64,000 bases of DNA from Verrucomicrobiota bacterium. GTDB lineage: Bacteria; Verrucomicrobiota; Verrucomicrobiia; Opitutales; Opitutaceae. Of this stretch, positions 26,036-34,836 are shown piece after piece; within the stretch, counting starts at the first letter, position 1, and each line of letters opens with the position of its first letter. Where the stretch lies: NCBI GenBank assembly GCA_023399155.1, contig JAEWQP010000004.1:1-64000 (forward strand), written 5' to 3'. The translations under genes were made by a program, and so were the position numbers. Below the pieces are notes generated by a model. That model was given only the letters and a program-made list of their open reading frames with translations, made no database searches and was not told where the DNA came from.

Positions 26036-27271
26036 ATGAGCAAGCCCCGTCACCTCCACTCCGTCGCGGCTCTCGCTGCGATCGCGATCGCCACCATGAT
26101 CACTGCATCCAAGGCCCCGGCGCAGAAGTTCACCGAGCTCGCCCAGACACCACCCATGGGCTGGAACACCTGGAACACCTTCGCCTCGAACATCAACGAG
26201 GCGCTGATCCGCGACACTGCCGATGTGATGGTCGCGAACGGCATGCGTGATGCCGGTTATGTCTACATCGTCCTCGACGACACCTGGAGCGCGATGGAGC
26301 GCGACGCGCAGGGCAACCTCGTCGCGCATCCGGAAAAGTTTCCCAGCGGGATGAAGGCGTTGGGCGATTACCTGCACGAGCGCGGATTCAAGTTCGGCAT
26401 CTACAATTGCGCCGGCACGAAGACCTGCGCGGGTTACCCGGGCGGCTGGGGCCATGAGTTCCAGGATGCGCGCAACTACGCGGCCTGGGGCGTCGATTAT
26501 CTGAAATACGATTGGTGCAACAGCGGCACCGCCAACGCGCCGGATGCCTACCGCCGCATGAGCGCGGCCTTGCGCGCAGCCGGACGGCCGATCGTGCTCA
26601 GCATCTGCGAATGGGGCCAGAACAAGCCCTGGGAGTGGGGCGCCGAGGTCGGCCACCTGTGGCGCACGACGGGCGACATCACGGATTGCTACGACTGCGT
26701 GCAGCGTTGGGAACAGGGATGGAAGGTCATCCTCGATCTGCAGGTCAGCCAGGTGCAGCCGCACACTGGTCAGGGCGATGGCATCGGCAAGTACGCGGGA
26801 CCGGGCGGGTGGAACGACCCCGACATGCTCGAGGTGGGCAACGCCGGGCTCACGTTCGAGGAGTCGCGCGCGCACTTCAGCCTGTGGTGCATGATCGCCG
26901 CACCCCTGATGGCGGGCAACGACGTGCGCCAGATGACGCCCGAGATCACCGCCCTGCTCACCAACCGCGAAGCGATCGCAATCGACCAGGACTCGCTCGG
27001 CAAGCAGGGCTGGCGCTACCATGCGAGTTCCACCAAGGAGATCTGGGTGCGCGAACTCGCCGGCAGCGAGTGGGCTGTGTGCATGCTCAACGTCGGCGCG
27101 GCCCCCGCTGACCTGACGATCGACTGGGACCACATGTGGTTCCTGCCGAAGGAGGCGACAATCCGCGATGTCTGGGCAGCCGAGGATCTCGGAGCGAAGG
27201 GACCTACGCTGACCCGCAGGCTGGCTGCGCACGATGTGGTCCTTCTGCGCCTGACGCCGACGGCACGGTGA
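26036..27271 (+). CDS. Secreted GH27 alpha-galactosidase
   Basis: The enzyme removes terminal alpha-galactosyl residues, for example from galactomannan or raffinose-type sugars. The 411-residue protein has a signal peptide (MSKPRHLHSVAALAAIAIAT to about APAQ at 30) and a GH27 barrel: PPMGWNTWNTF at 39-49, LDDTW, GIYNCAGTKTCAGYPG, the nucleophile Asp159 in LKYDWCN, EWGQNKPWEWG, the acid/base Asp214 in WRTTGDI and WNDPDMLEVGN at 259-269. A C-terminal beta domain follows. An upstream ATG at 26006 would delay the signal peptide, so 26036 is preferred. An AraC regulator follows on the same strand. Confidence 0.93.
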   Translation: MSKPRHLHSVAALAAIAIATMITASKAPAQKFTELAQTPPMGWNTWNTFASNINEALIRDTADVMVANGMRDAGYVYIVLDDTWSAMERDAQGNLVAHPEKFPSGMKALGDYLHERGFKFGIYNCAGTKTCAGYPGGWGHEFQDARNYAAWGVDYLKYDWCNSGTANAPDAYRRMSAALRAAGRPIVLSICEWGQNKPWEWGAEVGHLWRTTGDITDCYDCVQRWEQGWKVILDLQVSQVQPHTGQGDGIGKYAGPGGWNDPDMLEVGNAGLTFEESRAHFSLWCMIAAPLMAGNDVRQMTPEITALLTNREAIAIDQDSLGKQGWRYHASSTKEIWVRELAGSEWAVCMLNVGAAPADLTIDWDHMWFLPKEATIRDVWAAEDLGAKGPTLTRRLAAHDVVLLRLTPTAR

Positions 27272-27419
27272 CCTCGCCGCGCGAGGGATGGCCGCGGCGG
27301 CAGATGAGGTCGGGTTCCACCGTCGGTGCTGGACTCATGCAAGGAGTCCAAGACAACTGCATGATCCGGCTGGGGCCGGCTTCTTGCGAGGCTTCCTCGT
27401 TGCCGCTCAAGCAGCGCAC

Positions 27420-28238
27420 GTGAAGATCGCACGCATGCAGTCGGACGTGTTTGCGCTCGTGGACGGCGGCGCCGAGGAACTGCGCTCCGGCCCGGATTAT
27501 CGCTGGGACAACGCGCGTCGCAGCGACGCGAACCGGATGATCGTCCAGCGCACCCTTGCAGGGGCGGGCGTTTACGAGGACGAACGCGGGCGGCGCCTCG
27601 TTCCGGCGGGCTGGGCCATGCTGTTCACGCACCGCGAAGCCTCGCGCTACGGTTATCCGCCCGAGGCGACGGAGCCGTACCGGCTGCGCTACCTTTCCTT
27701 TTCACCCGGCACGAGCGTGGTTGGCGTTTTCCGCACTATTCGCGCCGACTTCGGGAGCGTCGTGCGCATGGCTCCGGATGGAGAGGCGGGAGCGCTCTTC
27801 GAGGAAATCTATCGTCGAATACGCACCGCGGACTTTGTCGACCGCTATCAGGAATCGGAGCTGATCTACCGGCTTTTTGTCGCGCTCTATCGCGAACAGG
27901 TGCACGGCACGCGCGATGAGGACCCGATCGAGTTTGGGCGGCATCTGCTGCGCGCGCGCTTTCGCGGCGCAATCAACCTCAAGACCGTGGCGCGCCAGTG
28001 CGGTGTCACGCGCGAGCACTTCATCCGCGCCTTCAGCGAACGCTTCCGCGAGACGCCGGGCGCGATGCTGCGTGGACTGCGGCTGGAGCATGCGAGGACC
28101 ATGCTCCTCGCCACCGAACTCTCTATTGCGCAGGTCGCGACCGCCAGCGGCTTCACCAGTGCGACGAACTTCTGCCGCGCCTTCCGCGCCGCCTACGGAG
28201 TGAGTCCGGGGCGCGAGCGCGCGAAACACCGTCGCTAA
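27420..28238 (+). CDS. AraC-family transcriptional regulator
   Basis: The C-terminal 95 residues hold two helix-turn-helix motifs (INLKTVARQCGVTREHFIRA and ELSIAQVATASGFTSATNF) ending in the classic FCRAFRAAYGVSPGRER. The N-terminal part is a cupin-like sensing domain with no close family recognised. The start is either GTG 27420 (VKIARMQSDVF) or ATG 27435; codons before this lie in a repeat-like segment and are not protein-like. It may regulate the GH27 gene 150 bases upstream, an inference from position only. Confidence 0.88.
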   Translation: MKIARMQSDVFALVDGGAEELRSGPDYRWDNARRSDANRMIVQRTLAGAGVYEDERGRRLVPAGWAMLFTHREASRYGYPPEATEPYRLRYLSFSPGTSVVGVFRTIRADFGSVVRMAPDGEAGALFEEIYRRIRTADFVDRYQESELIYRLFVALYREQVHGTRDEDPIEFGRHLLRARFRGAINLKTVARQCGVTREHFIRAFSERFRETPGAMLRGLRLEHARTMLLATELSIAQVATASGFTSATNFCRAFRAAYGVSPGRERAKHRR

Positions 28239-28454
28239 GGCGTGGGTTCGAACCCGTGGTCTGGTTCAAGATGATCGACAGCCTCTGAGATGAAGGGCTG
28301 GGCTCCTGCCCGGCCGCGATCGTCTCGAGGCAAGCGCCCGCCGTTGCGCATGTATGCGCGGTGGAGCGGACGCTCCGTCCTCCAGGGGGCCTGTCCGAGA
28401 GTTTGAAAACGCGCCGTAGGCGGTTCCGGGAACACCAAACGGTTCCTTTCGGGA

Positions 28455-30557
28455 TCAACGCGTGAGGACGACCGCTGCGTGGCGCGCGATCGGCGGCGTG
28501 TTGAGGTCGAGCGTGCCACCGGCATGGTCGACCTCGGACGACGTGCCCGGTTTCCCCTGGTCGACGTCCCACCAAGTGATGGTCCATCGCCCCGCTGGCA
28601 GATCAGCAAGATGGACAGTGGCAGTCGGCCGCGTTTCACCCGCGAGGGCGTGGACGCCTCGGCGATTCCAGACGTAGAGCGCGACGAAGTCCGCACCGCG
28701 TTTTCCGGCCGCCGCAAGCATAGGTGTGGGCAGTTCGAACGTGATGTCCTCCAGGCGCACCCAGTCGCGTCCGCCAGTGTTGCGAAGCGTCAGGCGGCGC
28801 AGGCCCGGTTCGAGCGGGGCCTCCACGACCGCGGGGCGTCGGGGCGCAGGGCCGGAGTCGGCGGCCGCGAGCGCGGGCCAGACGTATGATCCGGTGGCGG
28901 AATCGTCGACGAGCACCTCCACGGTGGCTCCCTCCGGGCCGGCATGGGCGAACCGGACCTGCGCGGCGGTGGCGCGAGGGACCTCCAGGGTGACGGTGAA
29001 CTCGGCGAGGTAGCCTTCGGTCACGCTGCGCGGGTTGCCCACAAGGATCGCGGGGATCTGGGCGGCGTGGATATCATCGCTGCCATCGAGCTTGATCGCG
29101 ACCCGCGCGGCGCGGTGGCGCGCCCAGTCGTATCCGGGAATCCACTTCGTGGGCATCGTTTCAGCCGAACTCATGGCGGCCGAGAACGGCTCCAGGTCGG
29201 GCCGGAGAGCCAGCCCGGTGGTGCTCAGGAACCGCGCGACTGCGCCAAGCTCGGATACCCGTCCGGTGCGGACGAAGACCTCGCCCAGCCAGCTCTGTCC
29301 CGGCAGCGGCCCGGCACCCATGAGGCTGGCCCAGACCTGTGGCACGAGCTGGCTGCCGCCGGCCTTCTCCTCGTCGGTCACCGGCATCTTGTCGTCGCCG
29401 ATCTCGCCCCAGAAAATCGGACGGTCGATCTCGCCGAGGGGTTTTTCAAACGCCCGCACCGCCGTGAGCATGTTGATGGCGTAGAGGTGTGGTTGATAGT
29501 AGTCCATCGCCTCGTAGATGGGGCTGTTGAGGTCATCGAGGCTCGTCGTGACGAGGTGATCGTACGGATCGATCGAACGCAGGTACTCGGCCATCTGGCG
29601 GTGCCAGGCGGCGACGGCAGGCTCGTTCTCCACGTATCCATTTGTCCAGTGCACCTCGTTGAAGAGCTCCCAGGCGAGGATCGCGGGCGAGTGGGCCCAG
29701 CGCGCGACGATGTAGCGATATTTCTGCTTCGTCAGGGCGATGGCTCGCGGCGACGTGAAGAACTCCGTCGGATGCTCGAGGAAACCGCCGGGGTGGGCCG
29801 CATTCCACGGATTGATCGCCCAGTTGCTGTTTGCGCCTGTCGTGTACTGGCCGTGGTGCTGGAGCACCAGCTGCACGTAGACGCCGCGTTCCTCGGCAGC
29901 TTCGAGGATGCGGTCCCAGTTGGCTGCGATGCGCGGGTCAAGCCAGCCGGGTCGCGGCGGGCGTCCCATGTCGTCGGGCAGCCAGTCGAGATTGGTGCCG
30001 CCCCAGTGGGCCATCCAGATGCGCGTCCAGTTCAGGGCATTGGCTTCGAACTGGCGGAACGCCTCCAGGTGCCAGGCGACGCGCGGTCCGTCCGCCCATG
30101 CGAGGTTTGCGCCGATCGGAACGTAGGGGGAGCCGTCGCTGGCGAGGAAGCGCCTCGAATCGTGCGGATCGCGTCGCACGGACGGCCGCGCGGCGGGTGC
30201 CGTGACGCGATGTGATTTCCCGCCCGGGTCCGCGCCGCGGAGTTCCCGTTCCTCCGCCCCGAGTTGCTCGACGACCCGCCCAAGGCGGTACTCACCTGGC
30301 TCGTCGCCGCGGGCGCGGATTGCCCAGCGATCGTGCGTCTCGGGAAAAGCCGGCAGACGGACCAGGGTCCCCGACGGCGTGACCACCTCGGCGAAGATCT
30401 CGCGCGCAAACGGCGACTCCGCGTCGGCGCGATCCGCGACCGGGAACGTGAACGTCAGCGGTTCGGCCCGGCCGGACAATCCGGCGGAAAGCACGAGGGC
30501 AATTCCGGTCAGCAGACGGAAGATCCCGGGTCCGGGACTGTGTCGTCGCAGTGGCAT
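28455..30557 (-). CDS. Secreted clan GH-A (GH5-like) glycoside hydrolase
   Basis: A 700-residue protein with a signal peptide (to about residue 31), an N-terminal beta-sandwich like DUF5060 (32-120), a TIM barrel (about 130-420) and C-terminal beta domains. The barrel has RRFLASDGSPYVPIGANLAW, the acid/base Glu301 in AWELFNEVHW and the nucleophile Glu385 in RPIFWGEIGDD, the clan A pattern on strands 4 and 7. GH5-like mannanase or cellulase activity is likely, and the mannoside genes nearby favour a mannan-type substrate. It is the last gene of a five-gene run that starts at 36144, 28 bases after the TPR gene. Confidence 0.8.
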   Translation of the reverse strand: MPLRRHSPGPGIFRLLTGIALVLSAGLSGRAEPLTFTFPVADRADAESPFAREIFAEVVTPSGTLVRLPAFPETHDRWAIRARGDEPGEYRLGRVVEQLGAEERELRGADPGGKSHRVTAPAARPSVRRDPHDSRRFLASDGSPYVPIGANLAWADGPRVAWHLEAFRQFEANALNWTRIWMAHWGGTNLDWLPDDMGRPPRPGWLDPRIAANWDRILEAAEERGVYVQLVLQHHGQYTTGANSNWAINPWNAAHPGGFLEHPTEFFTSPRAIALTKQKYRYIVARWAHSPAILAWELFNEVHWTNGYVENEPAVAAWHRQMAEYLRSIDPYDHLVTTSLDDLNSPIYEAMDYYQPHLYAINMLTAVRAFEKPLGEIDRPIFWGEIGDDKMPVTDEEKAGGSQLVPQVWASLMGAGPLPGQSWLGEVFVRTGRVSELGAVARFLSTTGLALRPDLEPFSAAMSSAETMPTKWIPGYDWARHRAARVAIKLDGSDDIHAAQIPAILVGNPRSVTEGYLAEFTVTLEVPRATAAQVRFAHAGPEGATVEVLVDDSATGSYVWPALAAADSGPAPRRPAVVEAPLEPGLRRLTLRNTGGRDWVRLEDITFELPTPMLAAAGKRGADFVALYVWNRRGVHALAGETRPTATVHLADLPAGRWTITWWDVDQGKPGTSSEVDHAGGTLDLNTPPIARHAAVVLTR

Positions 30558-30585
30558 GGGTACGCGTGAAGACGCGACCGTTTCC

Positions 30586-32016
30586 TCACGGGGCCGTGCC
30601 GAACTTGGCGCGATACGCCGCCACCAACCGCTCGCGTTCCGGCGCGGTCACGCGCGGCTGGAGATCGATGCGGCCGAGCCAGACGTCGGCCTCGGCGCGG
30701 TCGCCGACCGAGATGGCATGGAACGCGAGGATTGAGAGCGCGGGCGGAAAATCCGGTTCGGCTTCGACGGCGCGGCGGAGTTCGGCGATCGCCTCATCCT
30801 CACGCCCGAGGTTGATCAGGATCGTGGCCACGGAGATCAGCGGCGCGGCCTCGTCGGGCCGCAGCCGGAACGATTCGCGGTACGCGGCGATGGCTTCCTC
30901 GTGCTTCCCCGCAGCGGCGAGGCGCTTGGCGCGCTCCAGGTTGAGCCCGGGTGAGGCAGGATTGCGGGCAAGGCCCTCGGCGAGGATGCGTTCGGAGGCC
31001 GCGCGATCGCCCACGGTGGCGAGAAGGATGCTGAGATGGATCCAGCCGTCCCCCATGTCGGGCGCGAGCTGCGTGCACCGCTCGAGGTGATGGCGCGCCT
31101 TCGAGTATTCCTTTGTCTCCAGATAATTGAGACCGAGCTGGAAGTGCACGGGTGCGCTGTTCGGGGAAAGGGCGAGGGCCCGATCGAGCATCTGCATGGC
31201 GAGGCGCCGATCGCCGCCGTGCTTGGCGGCACCGCTGGCCACGGCGAGCCGGTAGGTGTCGAAGCACGCCAGGAGCATCTCGTCGAGCCAGGGATCCGGC
31301 GTGTCCGCGTACGACCCGAACGCCTTGGCCCGTCCGCGCATCGCGGCGGCGCGGGCGTTTTCACCGAGGCGCTCGTAGACGGTGGGAATCAGGTCGTAGG
31401 CGAGTTTCTGGTTCGTCAGGGCGGCGGCCTGCTCCAGCGGCCCGCGGGCCTGAGCCCACTCGCTCCGGGCGAAATGAACCCGGCCCATGCCCAGGAGCGC
31501 GTAGGGCTGGCGTGGATCCTGGCGCAGTGCCTCGGCATAGACTGCGGCCGCCTCGTCGAGCTTGTTGTCCTTCAGGAGCACGTCGCCAAGCCGAAGGCGC
31601 GCGGGCATGTAGGTCGGTGCGAGCGCGACGGCCTGGCGCCAGAGCACGGCCGCCTCCTCGAGCTTGCCATAACCGGCGAGGATGCTGGCGAAGGCGTGCG
31701 GCCAGCGGGCGTTTTTCGGGTCCGCCTGCAACAGCGCGTGGTAACACGTGCTCGCCTCGGCATAAAAGCCATTGGCGTGGTAGAGCTGGCCCAACTCGCC
31801 GAGCGCGCGGAGCGCATCCTGGTTGCCCGCAATCCGCTGCTCGCAGGACTCCACGCGCGCGGCAAACTCCGCCGGCCAGCCGTCCAGGGATGGACGCGGG
31901 GGGACGCCCTCGCGCACGGCCTCGGCTCGCATCCGGGACTGCCAGAGATGGCGCGCCCCCACGCCCGCACCCGCGAGCACCGCGACGATGACGGCGAGGA
32001 TGATCCAGCGTTTCAT
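30586..32016 (-). CDS. Membrane-anchored TPR protein, copy 1
   Basis: The 476-residue protein has one N-terminal transmembrane anchor (MKRWIILAVIVAVLAGAGVG) and a long array of tetratricopeptide repeats, e.g. ALGELGQLYHANGFYAEAST, PARLRLGDVLLKDNKLDEAA, VHFQLGLNYLETKEYSKARH and AIAELRRAVEAEPDFPPAL. TPRs mediate protein contacts; the domain faces the periplasm by the anchor's orientation. The ATG overlaps the stop of the FG-GAP lipoprotein gene (ATGA), so the two are translationally coupled. It is a paralogue of the gene at 33383-34819. Confidence 0.88.
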   Translation of the reverse strand: MKRWIILAVIVAVLAGAGVGARHLWQSRMRAEAVREGVPPRPSLDGWPAEFAARVESCEQRIAGNQDALRALGELGQLYHANGFYAEASTCYHALLQADPKNARWPHAFASILAGYGKLEEAAVLWRQAVALAPTYMPARLRLGDVLLKDNKLDEAAAVYAEALRQDPRQPYALLGMGRVHFARSEWAQARGPLEQAAALTNQKLAYDLIPTVYERLGENARAAAMRGRAKAFGSYADTPDPWLDEMLLACFDTYRLAVASGAAKHGGDRRLAMQMLDRALALSPNSAPVHFQLGLNYLETKEYSKARHHLERCTQLAPDMGDGWIHLSILLATVGDRAASERILAEGLARNPASPGLNLERAKRLAAAGKHEEAIAAYRESFRLRPDEAAPLISVATILINLGREDEAIAELRRAVEAEPDFPPALSILAFHAISVGDRAEADVWLGRIDLQPRVTAPERERLVAAYRAKFGTAP

Positions 32017-33308
32017 CGTGTGAGGCGCCACAGCATGATGCGGCTGAGGCCGGAGTAGGGTGGAAAGACGTAGAAGCCGCCGGTGACGAGCACGGGCACC
32101 CCGTTGCCGTCGAGATCGTCCACGGCGAGCGTGATGAGGTCCTTCGGGGCGTAGGCGAGCACCCGCGGAGCAAAGTTCATGCGGCCGTCATTGCGAAACC
32201 ACATCATGGATACGACGCGCGGATTCTTCTTGTCCCAGTCCGAGTAGGCGGAGACGGCCACGATGTCCATGTGCCCGTCGCGGTCGACATCCACACCCAC
32301 GGGGCTGTAGGCCCCAGGCAGGTCGCCTACGCGATGGTAGCGGAAGAACCCGCCGCCATTGTTCTCCAGCCACTGCACGCCATGCCAGGGGCGCGGGCCG
32401 GGTGTCGCGGCCGGGCCGAAGCCGTCTCCGTTGGTGTAGAGGATGTCGAGGCGACCGTCGCCATTGAGATCGGCAAGGGACATGCCGCTGCTGCCGTAGT
32501 CCTCGTTGGTCGAACCGAAGATCACCTTGCTCTTGAAGTTGCCCCGGCCGTCGCCCTCGAAGAGGTAGATCTCCTCCCACTGCTGCGAGACGAGGGCCAC
32601 GATGTCGAGGTTGCGGTCGCCGGTGAGGTCGGCGACGCAGACGTTGATCGTGCCGGACAGCTCAAGCAGCATGTGGCTCTTGAACTCCCAGGGGCCCGTG
32701 CGTTCCATCCAGCGGATCTCGCCCTGGTCGTAGCCGAACTGGCCGACCACGAGGTCCATCCGGCCGTCGCCATTGATATCGGCGGCGCGGATGTCGACGA
32801 CGCGCGCGGTGTTCTCGAGGATGAAGTGGGGCGTGAAGTTCTGGGCGCCGTCGTTCTCCAGAATGATGACCGTGCCGATCCGGTCGTTGTTGGGCAGGAC
32901 GAACCCCATGCTCGAGACGAGGAGGTCGAGGTCGCCGTCGCCGTCCATGTCCGCGGGCTCCACGTGCACAGGGGCGCGCATGTCGTGGCCGACCACGATC
33001 TCCTCGAAGCGGCCGCGCTCGACCTGCCGGATCCAGCACACCTTGTTCTCGCCCGATTCCGTCATGAGCACGTCGATCAGCCCGTCCTGGTCGAGATCGC
33101 AGGTCGTGACGTGCCCGATCCAGGGGTGTTCGGTCATGGCCGCGCCGATCGGCTCCGGACGGAACAGGCCGGTGTTGTCGACGAGTTGGGTCCGTGCCGC
33201 GAGCGGAGCCGGCCGGGATCGCGCGGGGCGGTCGCAGCCAGACAGGGTGAGAAGCGCGGCGAACAATCCGGCGCAAACCGGCAACCAACGTGAATGGGGC
33301 AACACCAT
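32013..33308 (-). CDS. FG-GAP/VCBS repeat lipoprotein, copy 1
   Basis: A 431-residue lipoprotein: signal peptide with lipobox LTLSGC (Cys25), then repeated calcium-type loops of the beta-propeller family, such as DLDQDGLIDV, DMDGDGDLDL, DINGDGRMDL, DLNGDGRLDI and DVDRDGHMDI. These build a seven-bladed propeller that commonly binds ligands or partners at the cell surface. No catalytic residues are recognised. It is paired with the overlapping TPR gene and is a close paralogue of the protein at 34837-36144; the segment around KKNPRVVSMMWFRNDGR is identical. Confidence 0.88.
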   Translation of the reverse strand: MVLPHSRWLPVCAGLFAALLTLSGCDRPARSRPAPLAARTQLVDNTGLFRPEPIGAAMTEHPWIGHVTTCDLDQDGLIDVLMTESGENKVCWIRQVERGRFEEIVVGHDMRAPVHVEPADMDGDGDLDLLVSSMGFVLPNNDRIGTVIILENDGAQNFTPHFILENTARVVDIRAADINGDGRMDLVVGQFGYDQGEIRWMERTGPWEFKSHMLLELSGTINVCVADLTGDRNLDIVALVSQQWEEIYLFEGDGRGNFKSKVIFGSTNEDYGSSGMSLADLNGDGRLDILYTNGDGFGPAATPGPRPWHGVQWLENNGGGFFRYHRVGDLPGAYSPVGVDVDRDGHMDIVAVSAYSDWDKKNPRVVSMMWFRNDGRMNFAPRVLAYAPKDLITLAVDDLDGNGVPVLVTGGFYVFPPYSGLSRIMLWRLTR

Positions 33309-33382
33309 GTCGACCGGCCAGTGTGAATGCCGGCGCAGTGTCCGCCAAGAAACAAAGAACCGGGCCGCGACGGTTCCGTCGA

Positions 33383-34819
33383 TCAGGGCGCCGGCTGGCC
33401 GAAGGTCGTCGAGAACTGACGGATGAGGTGCTGGAGGTCCTCGGCCTTGAGCCGGGGTTGTCGGCGAGCCTGCTCCATCCAGCGACGCGCGGCCGGCTCG
33501 TCGCGCGTCTCCATTGCGTGGAGCGCAAGGGTGTAGAGCACAAAGGGATGCTGGGGTTCTGCGACGAGCGCCGACTCGAGCACGGCGATGCCTTCGTCCG
33601 TCCGTCCCGCGCCCATCAAGGTGACGCCGAGCTGGATGTACGCATCCGCCTCGGTGGGGCGCAGCTCGATGGAGCGTCTGAACTCAGCGATCGCATCCTC
33701 GAGGCGGCCGGCCTTCTTGAACCGCGCGGCCTGCATCAGATGCAGCCCGGGCGAGTCGGGGCATCGCCGCAGTCCCTCCTCGATGGCGCGGTCGGAACCA
33801 GCGCGGTCGCCCACGATGCCAAGGACCCCGCTCAGGTGGGCCCAGCCGTCGGCGAAATCCGGGGCGAGCCGCGTGCAGCGCTCCAGCTGTTCGCGCGATT
33901 TCGTGTACTCGCGGCCCTGCAGGTAGAGCATCCCGAGCTGGAAATGCAGCATGGCCGAGTCCGTCGCGAGCGCGACGGCGCGCTCCATGCGGCGCACGGC
34001 CAGCGGCAGGTCGGGACGCCGCTCGGCCGCCCCCGCGGCGAGGGAGAGCTGATAGGCGTCGTAGCTGTCGTCGAGCAACTCCTCCATCCACGGATCGGTC
34101 ATGTCGCGAAACGCCCCCCAGGCGCGCATCTGGCCGCGGATCGCGGCGGCGCGTTCGTTTTCGCCGAGTCGCTCGTAGACCGAGACGATCAGGTCGTAGC
34201 CGAGCGCGTAGTTCGTCATGGCTACCAGGCGTTCCAGCTTCGCCCGTGCCTCCTCCCAGAGTTCGCGCTCGATGTCGCAACGGGCGAGGCCGAGCAGCGC
34301 GTAGGGCTCGTCTGGATGCGCCTGCCAGGTCGCCGCATAGACGTCGGCGGAGGCCGCGGTTTCGCCGAGCTTGAGGAGCGTCTCGCCGAGCCGGAGTCGC
34401 GCCGGCACGTAGTCCCCGGGAAGATCCGCGACGTGGCGCAGCCGCTCCACGGCGGGTTCGTTCTCGCCGTACCCGGATAGGATCAGGGCATGGCGGTAGG
34501 CCCAGCGTCCCTCCTCGGGCGCGAGCCACTCGAGCCCGACGTAACAGGTCGCTGCCTCGGGCAGGAAACCATTGGCGTGGTAGAGACGGCTCAATTCCCC
34601 AAGCGCGGCGACGGGTGAGCGTCCGGCGGTGATGCGCTCCTCGCAGGAGGCGATGCGTGCGGGCAGCTCCGCCGGCCACGTCGCCAGGTCGGGGCGCGCC
34701 GGCACCGAATCCGCCAGCACGACGCTGCGCTGGTGCGCCCGCCAGCCGAGAATCGCGCCGACGACCACGACCGCCGAGGCCGCCGCAGCGGCGAGGATCA
34801 GGATGTGTTTGCGGGTCAT
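33383..34819 (-). CDS. Membrane-anchored TPR protein, copy 2
   Basis: The 478-residue protein has an N-terminal transmembrane anchor (ILILAAAAASAVVVVGAILG) and TPR repeats aligned throughout with the copy at 30586-32016, e.g. ALGELSRLYHANGFLPEAAT, VPARLRLGETLLKLGE, DLIVSVYERLGENERAAAIRG and HFQLGMLYLQGREYTKSREQ. The Trp-rich head RPDLATWPAELPARI is also shared (RPSLDGWPAEFAARV in copy 1). It begins 17 bases after the stop of FG-GAP copy 2. Partner protein unknown. Confidence 0.88.
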   Translation of the reverse strand: MTRKHILILAAAAASAVVVVGAILGWRAHQRSVVLADSVPARPDLATWPAELPARIASCEERITAGRSPVAALGELSRLYHANGFLPEAATCYVGLEWLAPEEGRWAYRHALILSGYGENEPAVERLRHVADLPGDYVPARLRLGETLLKLGETAASADVYAATWQAHPDEPYALLGLARCDIERELWEEARAKLERLVAMTNYALGYDLIVSVYERLGENERAAAIRGQMRAWGAFRDMTDPWMEELLDDSYDAYQLSLAAGAAERRPDLPLAVRRMERAVALATDSAMLHFQLGMLYLQGREYTKSREQLERCTRLAPDFADGWAHLSGVLGIVGDRAGSDRAIEEGLRRCPDSPGLHLMQAARFKKAGRLEDAIAEFRRSIELRPTEADAYIQLGVTLMGAGRTDEGIAVLESALVAEPQHPFVLYTLALHAMETRDEPAARRWMEQARRQPRLKAEDLQHLIRQFSTTFGQPAP

Positions 34820-34836
34820 CGTGCGCGTCGGGGTGC

